A DNA stretch of 64,000 nucleotides from an uncultured Pelagibacteraceae bacterium (GTDB taxonomy: Bacteria; Pseudomonadota; Alphaproteobacteria; Pelagibacterales; Pelagibacteraceae): NCBI GenBank assembly GCA_902520695.1, contig CABYOT010000003.1, positions 35,574-99,573 of the forward strand, read 5' to 3'. Both the position numbers and the translations under genes were made by a program. How positions within the stretch are numbered: the first letter of the stretch is position 1; each line of letters starts with the position of its first letter. The notes beneath the pieces are model-generated. The model made no database searches. It saw only the letters and a program-made list of their open reading frames with translations, and had not been told where the DNA came from. Positions 42,903 to 51,198 of the stretch are shown in pieces.

Positions 42903-44261
42903 TTAACCTTTTACAACTTCTCTTGTATTTGCGTTGTAAGATTCTTTAAATGGTATATCTACTATTACTGCATCAACAGGTTTACCTGGAGTTTCAGAAT
43001 ATTTCTCTGGTAAATGTACCTTGAATTTAGAGCCTACTTTTCCTTTTGGAAATCCATTTGCATTCAATGTTCCATCAAATGGCACATAGCCCATAGCAAT
43101 GTTCTGTTTTTTTTCAGGATGATACCAAGGAGAAGTAATAAAGCCTATAGGTTCTCCACCACCCTCATCTGAAATTAACCAAAAGTCAGGAGCGTATTCC
43201 TCAATTGGTTTTCCACCTAATTCAAGACCAACTAATTGAAGTTTGTACGGTTTGTGACCTGCTTTTAAATCAGCTTTCATTTTTTCAAGAGCTTTCTTAC
43301 CTACGTAATCTGCTTTTTTGTTCCATTCTCCTTTTCCAGATAATGATACTTGATAACCTAAATTACATTGAAAGGGATTATGTTGGTTGTCCATATCTTG
43401 ACCCCAAGAAAGAATTCCGGCTTGAATTCTTCTATGGTGTGCAGGGGCAATAACCATTAGGCTATGTTTTTTTCCTGCTTCAAGAACAGCATTCCACATG
43501 TCCTCAGCATATAAAGTACATTCTCTTAAATAAATTTCATAACCAGCTTCACCTGAAAATCCTGATTGAGATATCACACAACTTCTTCCACCGATTTTAG
43601 CCTCTGCTAAACCATAGAATGGCATATTGTCAAAATCAACTTGATCTCCACATAAATCTTTCATTAATGCTTTAGATTTTGGCCCTTGTATCTGAACTGG
43701 GCTTACATCTATCTCATCAATTTCTACGTTAAATCTCTCATCAGCATTTACGCCTTGTAAATAAAGACCAATATCACTATCAGATAAACTAAACCAAAAT
43801 TCATCTTTTGATATTCTTAAGAGAATAGGATCGTTTAATACTCCACCATAAGCATTGCAAAGAATTACATATCTTGCTCTCATTGGAGAGATTTTTGTAG
43901 CATCTCTTGTAATTACATAGTCTACAAATTTTTCTGCATCAGGACCCTTTACTCTAATTTGTCTTTCAACAGCAACATTCCACATTGTTACATGATTAAC
44001 AATTGCATCATACTCAACCATTGCACCTCCATCTTCAGGTTTTACATAGCCTCTTGGATGGTAAATACGATTATATACAGTTGCTCTCCAACAACCAGCT
44101 TGCATTGATAAATGCCAGTATGGTGACTTTCTTACACGTGTTGAAATTAACATTTCAACTTTTGTTGGTCCGCTTTGTCTTAAATTATAAGGCACTTTTC
44201 TATCAGATTGATCTACTGATGTTACGTGTCTTAGCTTACTATAGTCAAATTCTTTAGACAT
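42903..44261 (-). CDS. GcvT-family folate-dependent methyltransferase, LigM/DmdA-like demethylase
   Basis: This 452-residue protein has a full GcvT-type folate fold: VERQIRVKGPDAEKFVDYVITRD, IDVSPVQIQGPKSKALMKDL, VISQSGFSGEAGYEIYL and AGILSWGQDMDNQHNPFQ. It is longer than DmdA (near 370 residues) and differs from it in the N-terminal region, which here starts with an 80-residue lead (STRVRKSPYWHLSMQAGCW). Length and layout recall LigM/DesA-type O-demethylases, which pass a methyl group to tetrahydrofolate. It overlaps the MetF-like gene by 8 bases and lies in a run with a betaine-type transporter. The substrate is unknown; a methylated osmolyte is most likely. Confidence 0.78.
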   Translation of the reverse strand: MSKEFDYSKLRHVTSVDQSDRKVPYNLRQSGPTKVEMLISTRVRKSPYWHLSMQAGCWRATVYNRIYHPRGYVKPEDGGAMVEYDAIVNHVTMWNVAVERQIRVKGPDAEKFVDYVITRDATKISPMRARYVILCNAYGGVLNDPILLRISKDEFWFSLSDSDIGLYLQGVNADERFNVEIDEIDVSPVQIQGPKSKALMKDLCGDQVDFDNMPFYGLAEAKIGGRSCVISQSGFSGEAGYEIYLRECTLYAEDMWNAVLEAGKKHSLMVIAPAHHRRIQAGILSWGQDMDNQHNPFQCNLGYQVSLSGKGEWNKKADYVGKKALEKMKADLKAGHKPYKLQLVGLELGGKPIEEYAPDFWLISDEGGGEPIGFITSPWYHPEKKQNIAMGYVPFDGTLNANGFPKGKVGSKFKVHLPEKYSETPGKPVDAVIVDIPFKESYNANTREVVKG

Positions 44262-44982
44262 AGTTATTCTCCTTCAACCACTTGTTTGTTTCCTTCAAGC
44301 CGCCGAATGTATAAATGTGAAAATAATCAGTATGCGATTTAACTTTCCCAATTAGATCATTAGGGTCTTTAGGTTTCAATAAATCTAATGCCTTAGTAAA
44401 ATTAGATTTAAGAAAGTTAATGGAATTTTTTGCCCCTACAATATTTGCAAACTTTATTAAGCTTGAAATTTTCATGGGCCCAGTTATTCCAACATGAACT
44501 GGTATCGTTTGTTTAGAAATGAAATCAACGATAGGCTGAGAATCTAATAACCATTGGGTTACAATATAATCAGCGTAAGGCTTTTTATCTATCATTGCTT
44601 TTTCTAATTCTGAATCGGATATATCAGGACTACCCTCTGGATGTCCAGCAATTCCAATCTTAATTCCATCAAATAATCCTGTCTCTAATATTTGATATGA
44701 GCTGTCAAATTTTCCAACTGGGTCTCTACTTCCACCTATAGCCAATATCTGTTTCACACCTAAATCTTTACATCTCGAAATGTAGTCTTTAAGTTCTTCT
44801 TCATTATTTATTGATCTAGCTGGGAAGTGGGGTACTGGATTAAATCCTTTCTTAACCAAGTCACCAGATTTATCCGCAGTTTCTTTATAATCTCCTCCAG
44901 GTAGCATAGTCACATAAACATCTTTAACTTCAGGTAAAGTATCAAGATCTGTGTGAGGTCCAATTTCTAATGAAAAATTCAT
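44254..44982 (-). CDS. MetF-like methylenetetrahydrofolate reductase family protein, short form
   Basis: This 242-residue protein resembles the MetF barrel: EIGPHTDLDTLP, VTMLPGGDY, PVPHFPARSINNEEELKDYI, KQILAIGGSRDPVGKF, IKIGIAGHPEGSPD, YADYIVTQWLLDSQPIVDF and PVHVGITGPMKISSLIKFA. MetF is usually near 290 residues, so this is a trimmed version. It would interconvert methyl-THF and methylene-THF. Its 8-base overlap with the LigM-like gene matches the idea that the demethylase produces methyl-THF, which this protein re-oxidises. The same gene pairing is known for lignin O-demethylation in sphingomonads. Confidence 0.78.
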   Translation of the reverse strand: MNFSLEIGPHTDLDTLPEVKDVYVTMLPGGDYKETADKSGDLVKKGFNPVPHFPARSINNEEELKDYISRCKDLGVKQILAIGGSRDPVGKFDSSYQILETGLFDGIKIGIAGHPEGSPDISDSELEKAMIDKKPYADYIVTQWLLDSQPIVDFISKQTIPVHVGITGPMKISSLIKFANIVGAKNSINFLKSNFTKALDLLKPKDPNDLIGKVKSHTDYFHIYTFGGLKETNKWLKENNYV

Positions 44983-45044
44983 TTTTGAATAATTATTTAT
45001 TTTAAAATGTCTGTCTAGAAAAATCGTAAGCTAAAATGTCAGAG

Positions 45045-45929
45045 CTATTTTTTCTGGCCTCTGTGCTTTTGAATTCTCTCACCATATTTCTGAGTTACCC
45101 TATCAAAGATAATTGCTAAAGCAACTATGGCTAGCCCATTCATCATTCCAAGTGCTAAATACTGATTTGAAATTGCTTGTAAAATAGGTACTCCAAGACC
45201 TTTTACCCCAATCATAGATGCAATAACTACCATGGCTAAAGCCATCATAATTGTTTGGTTAATACCTGCAAAAATAGTTGGTAGAGAAAGAGGTATTTGA
45301 ACTGATTTTAACTTCTGCATAGGTGTTGCACCAAATGCTTCACTTGCCTCAAGTGTTTCTTTATCTACTTCTCTAATCCCAAGATTTGTTAGCCTGACTA
45401 CTGGAGGTAAAGCATAAATACAAACTGCCAATAAACCAGGGACTTTTCCGATACCCAAAAGCATAATTATTGGAATTAGATACACAAAACTTGGAATCGT
45501 TTGCATCATGTCCAATACGGGTAGAATAGTTTTTTCTGCTCTACTTGATTTTGACATTAATACTCCAATAGGTATTCCAACAACAATACAGACAAGTGTA
45601 GAAACAGAAATTATAGCAACAGTTGCCATACAATTTTTCCACATCCCAAAATAACCTATAATTAGAAAACAAATTACAGTTCCTATAACCAGCTTAATAC
45701 TTCTTGAACCAATCCAAGCCAACAGAGCAAATGCTCCTATGACTAAAGGCCAAGGACTATTTACTAATAACTTTTCTAACCAAATTAAAAAATATAGTAG
45801 TGGATCAAAAAAACTTTCTATTCCATCTCCATAAGCTCTTGAAAAATCTTTAAAACTTAAGTCAATACCCTTTTTCAGCTCCCTAAGAGCTGTTCTATCC
45901 ATTACAGGTATCGAATTTAAGAAATCCAT
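45045..45929 (-). CDS. Glycine betaine/proline betaine-type ABC transporter permease (ProW/OpuAB)
   Basis: This 294-residue permease has an N-terminal soluble lead of about 45 residues and six or so membrane helices. The coupling loop is EASEAFGATPMQKLKSVQIPLSLPTI, close to ProW. VLDMMQTIPSFVYLIPIIMLLGIGKVPG and GINQTIMMALAMVVIASMIGVKGLG are strong family matches. It pairs with the binding protein upstream on the same strand. No ATPase gene is adjacent, so it probably uses a remote ATPase, perhaps TmoW. A perfect hairpin separates it from the binding-protein gene. Confidence 0.9.
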   Translation of the reverse strand: MDFLNSIPVMDRTALRELKKGIDLSFKDFSRAYGDGIESFFDPLLYFLIWLEKLLVNSPWPLVIGAFALLAWIGSRSIKLVIGTVICFLIIGYFGMWKNCMATVAIISVSTLVCIVVGIPIGVLMSKSSRAEKTILPVLDMMQTIPSFVYLIPIIMLLGIGKVPGLLAVCIYALPPVVRLTNLGIREVDKETLEASEAFGATPMQKLKSVQIPLSLPTIFAGINQTIMMALAMVVIASMIGVKGLGVPILQAISNQYLALGMMNGLAIVALAIIFDRVTQKYGERIQKHRGQKK

Positions 45930-45937
45930 TTTTTTAA

Positions 45938-45962
45938 CTGAACCCGTTATAAACGGGTTCAG
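45938..45962 (-). terminator. Perfect 11-bp hairpin between binding-protein and permease genes
   Basis: CTGAACCCGTT (45938-45948) and AACGGGTTCAG (45952-45962) are exact reverse complements with an ATA loop. It lies 15 bases after the binding-protein stop and 8 bases before the permease ATG on the minus strand. It probably limits read-through or protects the binding-protein mRNA end. Confidence 0.6.
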
Positions 45963-45977
45963 TAATATTTACACTAA

Positions 45978-46988
45978 TTATAGTGCTTTTTTTATTTTTG
46001 CAGCAGCTTCACTTGAAACCCACTTAGACCAAACATCTTCTTGGTTTGTTAGGAATTCAATTGCAGCATCAGCACCCTCTGCTTGGTTTTCACCCATCCA
46101 AACTAACATACTGTTCATTACTGGACCTGGATAAGTTCTTTTTTTGAAATAATCCATACCAGCACTTCCAGCTGTATTTTTGAAATTGTCAGTTACGATT
46201 GTGTAAACTTCAGATTTTGTCCATGAAGTTGCTTTAGGGTCTCCACATTCTTGTTCTGGTAAAACTATACATTTATCCCAGTTATCTTTTCCACCCCAAG
46301 CTCCCATGTCCACAGCTCTCATATCATATTTACCAATGATAGCTGTTGGTGACCAATAGTAACCAAACCAGTTTTCACCTCTTTCAGCAGCTTTAGCAAT
46401 TGATCCATCTAATCCTGCAGCAGAACCTGTTTCAACAATAGCCCAACCTTTTGCTTCCATGTCAAAAGCTTTGTAAAGATTTCTATTACTTAGTTCACAG
46501 TTCCATCCTGGAGGACAAATATGAAACCCACCTTTTGATGGATCCTCTGGATGAGGAAATAGATCCGGTCTTGCCAAAATTGCTTCAGCAGTTGTAAGTT
46601 CAGGATGTTTTTCTAAAGTAGCAGGTAACACCCACCATCCTTCACCTAAACCAGTAATAGGTGCTTTATTAAGTGAGTGCATTCTTCCTTCATCAACTGC
46701 TTTATTTAAAGCAATGATTGCAGCGTTAGCCCAAAATTCTGGGGCTACATCTGGTTCACCTTTTTCTTGCATAGATGCAAAAGTTGGCTGAGTTGCACCA
46801 GGCACAAGCTCAACATTACATCCATAACCTTCTTCTAATATGATTTTGTCAACTTCAGCCATGAAGTTTGCAGAAGCCCAGTTCATATTAGCAATACTAA
46901 TGTCTCCACATTTTGCATTAGCAACATTACCGAAAGATGTAACGCCTAAAACAAATAATGCAGAAAGTAAGATTCTTTTTAATTTCAT
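45978..46988 (-). CDS. Glycine betaine-type ABC transporter substrate-binding protein (ProX/OpuAC)
   Basis: This 336-residue exported protein has a signal peptide (MKLKRILLSALFVLGVTSFG, cleaved near NAKC) and an AGGAG ribosome site. The mature part has the OpuAC fold (ISIANMNWASANFMAEVDKII, EGWWVLPATLEKHPEL, WFGYYWSPTAIIGKYDM, NQEDVWSKWVSSEAA) with numerous Trp/Tyr residues for an aromatic cage. Five or more cysteines suggest disulfides, as in some periplasmic binders. Likely ligands are glycine betaine, proline betaine, DMSP or choline. It heads the minus-strand run that ends in the LigM-like methyltransferase and is divergent from bhmT. Confidence 0.9.
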   Translation of the reverse strand: MKLKRILLSALFVLGVTSFGNVANAKCGDISIANMNWASANFMAEVDKIILEEGYGCNVELVPGATQPTFASMQEKGEPDVAPEFWANAAIIALNKAVDEGRMHSLNKAPITGLGEGWWVLPATLEKHPELTTAEAILARPDLFPHPEDPSKGGFHICPPGWNCELSNRNLYKAFDMEAKGWAIVETGSAAGLDGSIAKAAERGENWFGYYWSPTAIIGKYDMRAVDMGAWGGKDNWDKCIVLPEQECGDPKATSWTKSEVYTIVTDNFKNTAGSAGMDYFKKRTYPGPVMNSMLVWMGENQAEGADAAIEFLTNQEDVWSKWVSSEAAAKIKKAL

Positions 46989-47040
46989 TATTTCTCCTAA
47001 TTAATTAATTATAAATCATCAGAACATATAGATGGAAAAA

Positions 47041-47107
47041 TTGCAAACTAGTTTCAACTTTGAGTTGTGTTAAAATTGTCTTTAAACTCTCTTTATTTAG
47101 AAATAAA
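47041..47107 (+). promoter_or_regulatory. Structured bhmT leader; candidate SAM-sensing (SAM-V-like) element
   Basis: The bhmT leader has complementary segments: CAACT/AGTTG around a TTG loop (47055-47067), GAGTT (about 47062-47066) able to pair with AACTC (about 47084-47088), and TTTATTT/AAATAAA (47092-47098 with 47101-47107) just before the start. Alternative pairings of the first two are mutually exclusive, as in a switch. SAM-V riboswitches are known before bhmT in SAR11 genomes, which is why I flag it. I could not confirm the SAM-V consensus by eye. Confidence 0.35.
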
Positions 47108-47120
47108 TTATTAAATAAAT

Positions 47121-48161
47121 ATGAATAAAAATTTATTATCAAGATTAGATGAGGGTCCCGTTATATTCGCAGAGGGATATTTATTTGCGATGGAAAGGAG
47201 AGGATATCTTTCTGCAGGTCCATTTGTGCCAGAAGTAGTGCTAGAACATCCTGATGTAGTTACACAATTACATAGAGAATTTATTAGAGCTGGTTCAGAT
47301 ATTGTTCAAGCTTTCACCTATTATGGACATAGAGAGAAATTAAGAATTATTGGAAAAGAACATTTGCTAGAGCCGATGCAAAAAAATGCACTTAAAATTG
47401 CAAAGGATGCTGCGAAAGAATTTAAAGATTTAGATTTAATGGTTTGTGGAGATGTTGCTAATACAAATATTTTTGATCCAAAAGACAAAAACTCATTCAA
47501 AGAATGTCAAAAGATGTACGAAGAGCAAGTGCTTTGGGCAAAAGAGGCAGGAGTTGACTTTGTAGTCGCAGAAACAATTAATTGGGTTGATGAAATGAAG
47601 ATAGCTTTAAAAGCAATTAAGGATGAAGGTTTGATTGCAGTTGCCAATTATGCAATACCTCGTGGTGATTTGACAAGAGATGGCCACACTGCTGAAGATG
47701 CATGTAAAATAATTGAAGATCTTGGTGCTGATGTTGTTGGTTTGAATTGTTACAGAGGTCCAGAAATGACCATGAAACTTTTAAAAAAAATAAGAAAAAA
47801 AGTTTCCTGTCATGTTGCAGGTCTTCCTGTTCCATATAGAACAACAGAGGAAGAACCAGGATTTTTGAATCAAACAGATCACGGATGTGACTGCATTCCT
47901 GGAGGAAATGCATTCCCTGTTGCTCTAGATAATTTATATTGTAACAGATTTGAAATGGCTGAATTTGCAAAAGAATGTCTTAAAGAAAAAATTAATTTAA
48001 TCGGTATTTGTTGTGGTGCTGAAGCTCATCATGTTAGAGAAATGGCTGTTGCAGTTGGTAAAAAACCAATTGCCATGAAGTACATGCCAGATATGACTAA
48101 ACATTTTCACCATGGGACAGACAAGACATTGAAAGACGTCAATAAACAAATAAAATACTAA
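47121..48161 (+). CDS. bhmT: Betaine-homocysteine S-methyltransferase
   Basis: This 346-residue enzyme has BHMT features: GPVIFAEGYLFAMERRGYLSAG at the N-terminus, IVQAFTYYGHREKL, and zinc cysteines in GADVVGLNCYRGP and NLIGICCGAEAHHVREM. It moves a methyl group from glycine betaine to homocysteine, giving methionine and dimethylglycine. The next gene, 1 base away, is a dimethylglycine-dehydrogenase-like enzyme for the product. It is the first gene of a plus-strand run reaching 63 kb, with a structured leader ahead of it. Confidence 0.93.
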   Translation: MNKNLLSRLDEGPVIFAEGYLFAMERRGYLSAGPFVPEVVLEHPDVVTQLHREFIRAGSDIVQAFTYYGHREKLRIIGKEHLLEPMQKNALKIAKDAAKEFKDLDLMVCGDVANTNIFDPKDKNSFKECQKMYEEQVLWAKEAGVDFVVAETINWVDEMKIALKAIKDEGLIAVANYAIPRGDLTRDGHTAEDACKIIEDLGADVVGLNCYRGPEMTMKLLKKIRKKVSCHVAGLPVPYRTTEEEPGFLNQTDHGCDCIPGGNAFPVALDNLYCNRFEMAEFAKECLKEKINLIGICCGAEAHHVREMAVAVGKKPIAMKYMPDMTKHFHHGTDKTLKDVNKQIKY

Positions 48162-48162
48162 C

Positions 48163-50568
48163 ATGCAAAATCATGCAAAAGTAGTCATCATAGGTGGCGG
48201 CGTAGTAGGCTGTTCCATTCTTTATCATTTATCAAAGTTTGGTTTAAAAGATTGTATTCTTCTTGAAAGAAATGAACTCACATCTGGATCCTCTTGGCAT
48301 GCAGCTGGAAATGTACATGTGATTTCATCTGACCCAAATATTTCTAGAATGATGGCTTATACAATCGGATTGTACAAAGAAATTGAAAAAGAGTCTGGCC
48401 ATTCAGTTGGATTCAAACCAAGTGGGGGATTTTATTTGGCTTCAAATGATGTTTGGGCGGATTATTTAAAAAGAGAGAGGTCTAAAGCAAGATATATGGG
48501 TCTTGACCAAGAGTTTGTTTCTTTAGAGGAAGTAAAAAAGAAAAATCCTTTAATTGATCCATCAAGATACCTTCTGGCATTATGGGACCCTATTGATGGG
48601 GAAGTAGATCCATCAGGTGTAACTTATGCTTTTGCTAAAGCAGCAAAAGTTCATGGTGGCAAATATTATACACATACAGTTGTAAAAGACACAAAACAAA
48701 AAGAAGATGGAACTTGGGATGTGATAACTGACAAGGGTAATATAAAAGCAGAAATAGTTATTAACGCTGGAGGTTTATGGGCAAGAGAAGTTGGCCAGCT
48801 TGCAGGAATTAATCTACCAGTTCAACCAATGGAGCATCACTACTTAATCACTGAAGCTATTCCAGAAATTGAAGCAATGGGCGATCAAAGAATTCCTATT
48901 GGAACTGATTTTGAAGGTAACATTTATTTTAGACAAGAAGGAAAAGGAATGCTTCTTGGAACTTATGAACCAAAATCAACACCATGGAAGGTTGAAGGAA
49001 CACCTATGAATTTTGGTCATGAGTTATTAGAACCAAAACTAGATAATATTCAAGATAGATTAGCAATAGGTTTTGAAAGAATGCCAGCGTTAGAAAAAGC
49101 AGGAATTAAAAATATTGTAAATGGGCCTTTTACTTTTGGACCTGACGGATCACCATTAATTGGTCCTGTTCCCGGAATGAAAAATTATTGGGTAGCAGTG
49201 GGTGTAATGGCTGGTTTTTGTCAAGGAGGTGGAGTTGGAAAATGTATTGCTGAATGGATAATTGACGGAGAACCATCAATAGATGTTTGGGCAATGGATG
49301 TTGCAAGATTTGGAGATTATGCATCACCTCAATACGGAACAATTAAATCTTCTGAAAATTATGAACGAAGATTTATTATGACATTTCCAAATGAAACTTT
49401 ACCAAAAGGAAGAAAACAAAAAACAACAGCTCTTTATGACCGTTTTGTAGATCAAGGTGCAGTTATGGGAGACAGCTTTGGTTTAGAAAATGTTTTGTGG
49501 TTTGCAAATGATAAAAAAGATGCATACGAAGAGCCAACTATAAAAAGATCTAGATCGCATAATTATGTCTCCAAAGAAGTTATTAATGTAAGAGAAAATG
49601 TTGGTTTTATTGAAGTTGCTAATTTTTCAAAACATCAATTTAAAGGAAAAGATGCAAGAAAATTTTTAGATCATATTATGGCAGGTAAGCTTCCAAATCC
49701 TGGAAGAATATCGTTATCTCCAATGTTATCTTATAGAGGAAAATTATGTGGCGATCTTACAGTTTCATGCCTTGATGAAAACGAATTTATGGTTTTTGGT
49801 TCAGGTGCAGCTCAAGAAATGCATAGACGTTGGTTTGAAAGCCATTTAGATAAATTTAATGTTGAATATAAAAATAGATCAGATGAATTTCATGGAATAT
49901 CTATAGCAGGACCTAATTCGAGAAAAGTTTTAGAAAAAATAGTTAGAGACGATGTATCTAATGAAAAATTTAGATTTAGAGACTCAAGAAGAATGTTTGT
50001 TGGAGGTGTTCCAGCAATTATAAACCGAATTTCATTCACGGGTGAACTTGGTTATGAAATATATGTTGCACCACATTTCCAAATAAAACTTTATGAAGAG
50101 TTAATAGAGGCTGGAAAAGAATTTGATATTAAACCTTTTGGTGGAAGAGCTTTAATGTCTATGAGATTAGAGAAAAACTGGGGTGCATGGACTTTAGATT
50201 ATCGACCTGATTTTACTGCCAAAGAAGCTGGATTAGATAATTTTATTAATTGGAATAAAGAATTTATAGGCAAAGAAAAAGCTAAAATTGATAACAGTTC
50301 AAATAGATTGGTTCCTTTAATTATTCAAACAAACGATATTGATGTCACAAACAATGAAGCTGTGATGAAAGGCGATAATAGCATTGGATATATAACCTCA
50401 GGTGGATTTGCTCATTTTGTAAATAAGAGTGTTGCTTTTTCATATATAGATCAAAAACATTTGTCATCCGAAGATGGAATACAAGTTGAAATTAACGGAG
50501 ATTTATTCAATTGCTCAATCATCAAAGAACCGCTTTATGATCCAAGTGGAGAAAAAATGAGAGGGTAA
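48163..50568 (+). CDS. Dimethylglycine dehydrogenase-like flavoprotein with folate domain (copy 1)
   Basis: This 801-residue protein has an N-terminal FAD oxidase (VVIIGGGVVGCSILYHLSKF, SGSSWHAAGNVHVI with the His that binds FAD covalently in the family) and a C-terminal GcvT-type folate domain (HGISIAGPNSRKVLEKI, INRISFTGELGYEIYV, GRALMSMRLEKNWGAWTLDY). It would oxidise dimethylglycine or sarcosine, pass the carbon to folate and electrons to ETF. Directly after bhmT, dimethylglycine is the natural substrate. A second copy at 57.4 kb differs around the substrate region (NVHVISSDPN versus [10 protein letters not shown]), so their substrates may differ. It overlaps the next gene by TAATG. Confidence 0.88.
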   Translation: MQNHAKVVIIGGGVVGCSILYHLSKFGLKDCILLERNELTSGSSWHAAGNVHVISSDPNISRMMAYTIGLYKEIEKESGHSVGFKPSGGFYLASNDVWADYLKRERSKARYMGLDQEFVSLEEVKKKNPLIDPSRYLLALWDPIDGEVDPSGVTYAFAKAAKVHGGKYYTHTVVKDTKQKEDGTWDVITDKGNIKAEIVINAGGLWAREVGQLAGINLPVQPMEHHYLITEAIPEIEAMGDQRIPIGTDFEGNIYFRQEGKGMLLGTYEPKSTPWKVEGTPMNFGHELLEPKLDNIQDRLAIGFERMPALEKAGIKNIVNGPFTFGPDGSPLIGPVPGMKNYWVAVGVMAGFCQGGGVGKCIAEWIIDGEPSIDVWAMDVARFGDYASPQYGTIKSSENYERRFIMTFPNETLPKGRKQKTTALYDRFVDQGAVMGDSFGLENVLWFANDKKDAYEEPTIKRSRSHNYVSKEVINVRENVGFIEVANFSKHQFKGKDARKFLDHIMAGKLPNPGRISLSPMLSYRGKLCGDLTVSCLDENEFMVFGSGAAQEMHRRWFESHLDKFNVEYKNRSDEFHGISIAGPNSRKVLEKIVRDDVSNEKFRFRDSRRMFVGGVPAIINRISFTGELGYEIYVAPHFQIKLYEELIEAGKEFDIKPFGGRALMSMRLEKNWGAWTLDYRPDFTAKEAGLDNFINWNKEFIGKEKAKIDNSSNRLVPLIIQTNDIDVTNNEAVMKGDNSIGYITSGGFAHFVNKSVAFSYIDQKHLSSEDGIQVEINGDLFNCSIIKEPLYDPSGEKMRG

Positions 50569-51197
50569 TGGCCCAAAAAGATGTAGGTAACAAAGTTCCA
50601 ATTTATAAACTAAAAGAAACAAAAGAGGTGATGGATTTTTATGACGAATGGGGTTTGGATAATAAATATGATAAAGATATGGTTGAATGGAATTATACTG
50701 GCCCAAAGGAAACAGCAGAAGTTTTCAATAAACATCAAAAAGAAAAAGATATTAATATTTATGATGCTGGATGTGGAACTGGATTGGTTGGTGTAGAATT
50801 GAAAAAGTATGGTTTCACTAATTTTTTTGGTGCCGATCTATCCCAAAAACTTTTAGATTTGGTTCCAAATAACCTTTATAAAAAATTAGATAAAGTAGAT
50901 TTAAATAAACCAATCAAGGAAAAGGATGATCAATATGATGCTTTAATGTGTGTGGGCACATTTACTTTTGGACATGTAAAACCACCTGCATTAGATGAGT
51001 TTATTAGAATTACTAAAAATAAAGGTCTAATTTGTTTCACTATTAACGAGGGAATATATGAGGAATATGGATTTGATAAAAAAATCAAACAATTAAAAAA
51101 TGAAAATAAATGGAAAGAAATAGAGTTTTTTAAATCTGATTATATTGCTAGTAAAGATGTAAATGCATGGCTTGGTCTATATGAAGTGACAAAATAA
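50568..51197 (+). CDS. Class I SAM-dependent methyltransferase
   Basis: This 209-residue protein has the SAM-binding motif I (INIYDAGCGTGLVGVELKKYG), motif II (FFGADLSQKLLDL) and a post-II region (YDALMCVGTFTFGHV). This is the small methyltransferase type 11/25 fold. It sits between the dimethylglycine-dehydrogenase-like gene (1-base overlap) and a Rieske oxygenase gene (1-base gap), so it is co-expressed with demethylation enzymes, which is curious for a methylating enzyme. The substrate is unknown; a small amine or sulfur compound is possible. Confidence 0.85.
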   Translation: MAQKDVGNKVPIYKLKETKEVMDFYDEWGLDNKYDKDMVEWNYTGPKETAEVFNKHQKEKDINIYDAGCGTGLVGVELKKYGFTNFFGADLSQKLLDLVPNNLYKKLDKVDLNKPIKEKDDQYDALMCVGTFTFGHVKPPALDEFIRITKNKGLICFTINEGIYEEYGFDKKIKQLKNENKWKEIEFFKSDYIASKDVNAWLGLYEVTK

Positions 51198-51198
51198 A

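Noticed and set aside
42903..44261. Calling the GcvT-family gene dmdA (DMSP demethylase)
   Set aside because: It is about 80 residues longer than DmdA and its N-terminal region differs; layout is closer to LigM-type demethylases.
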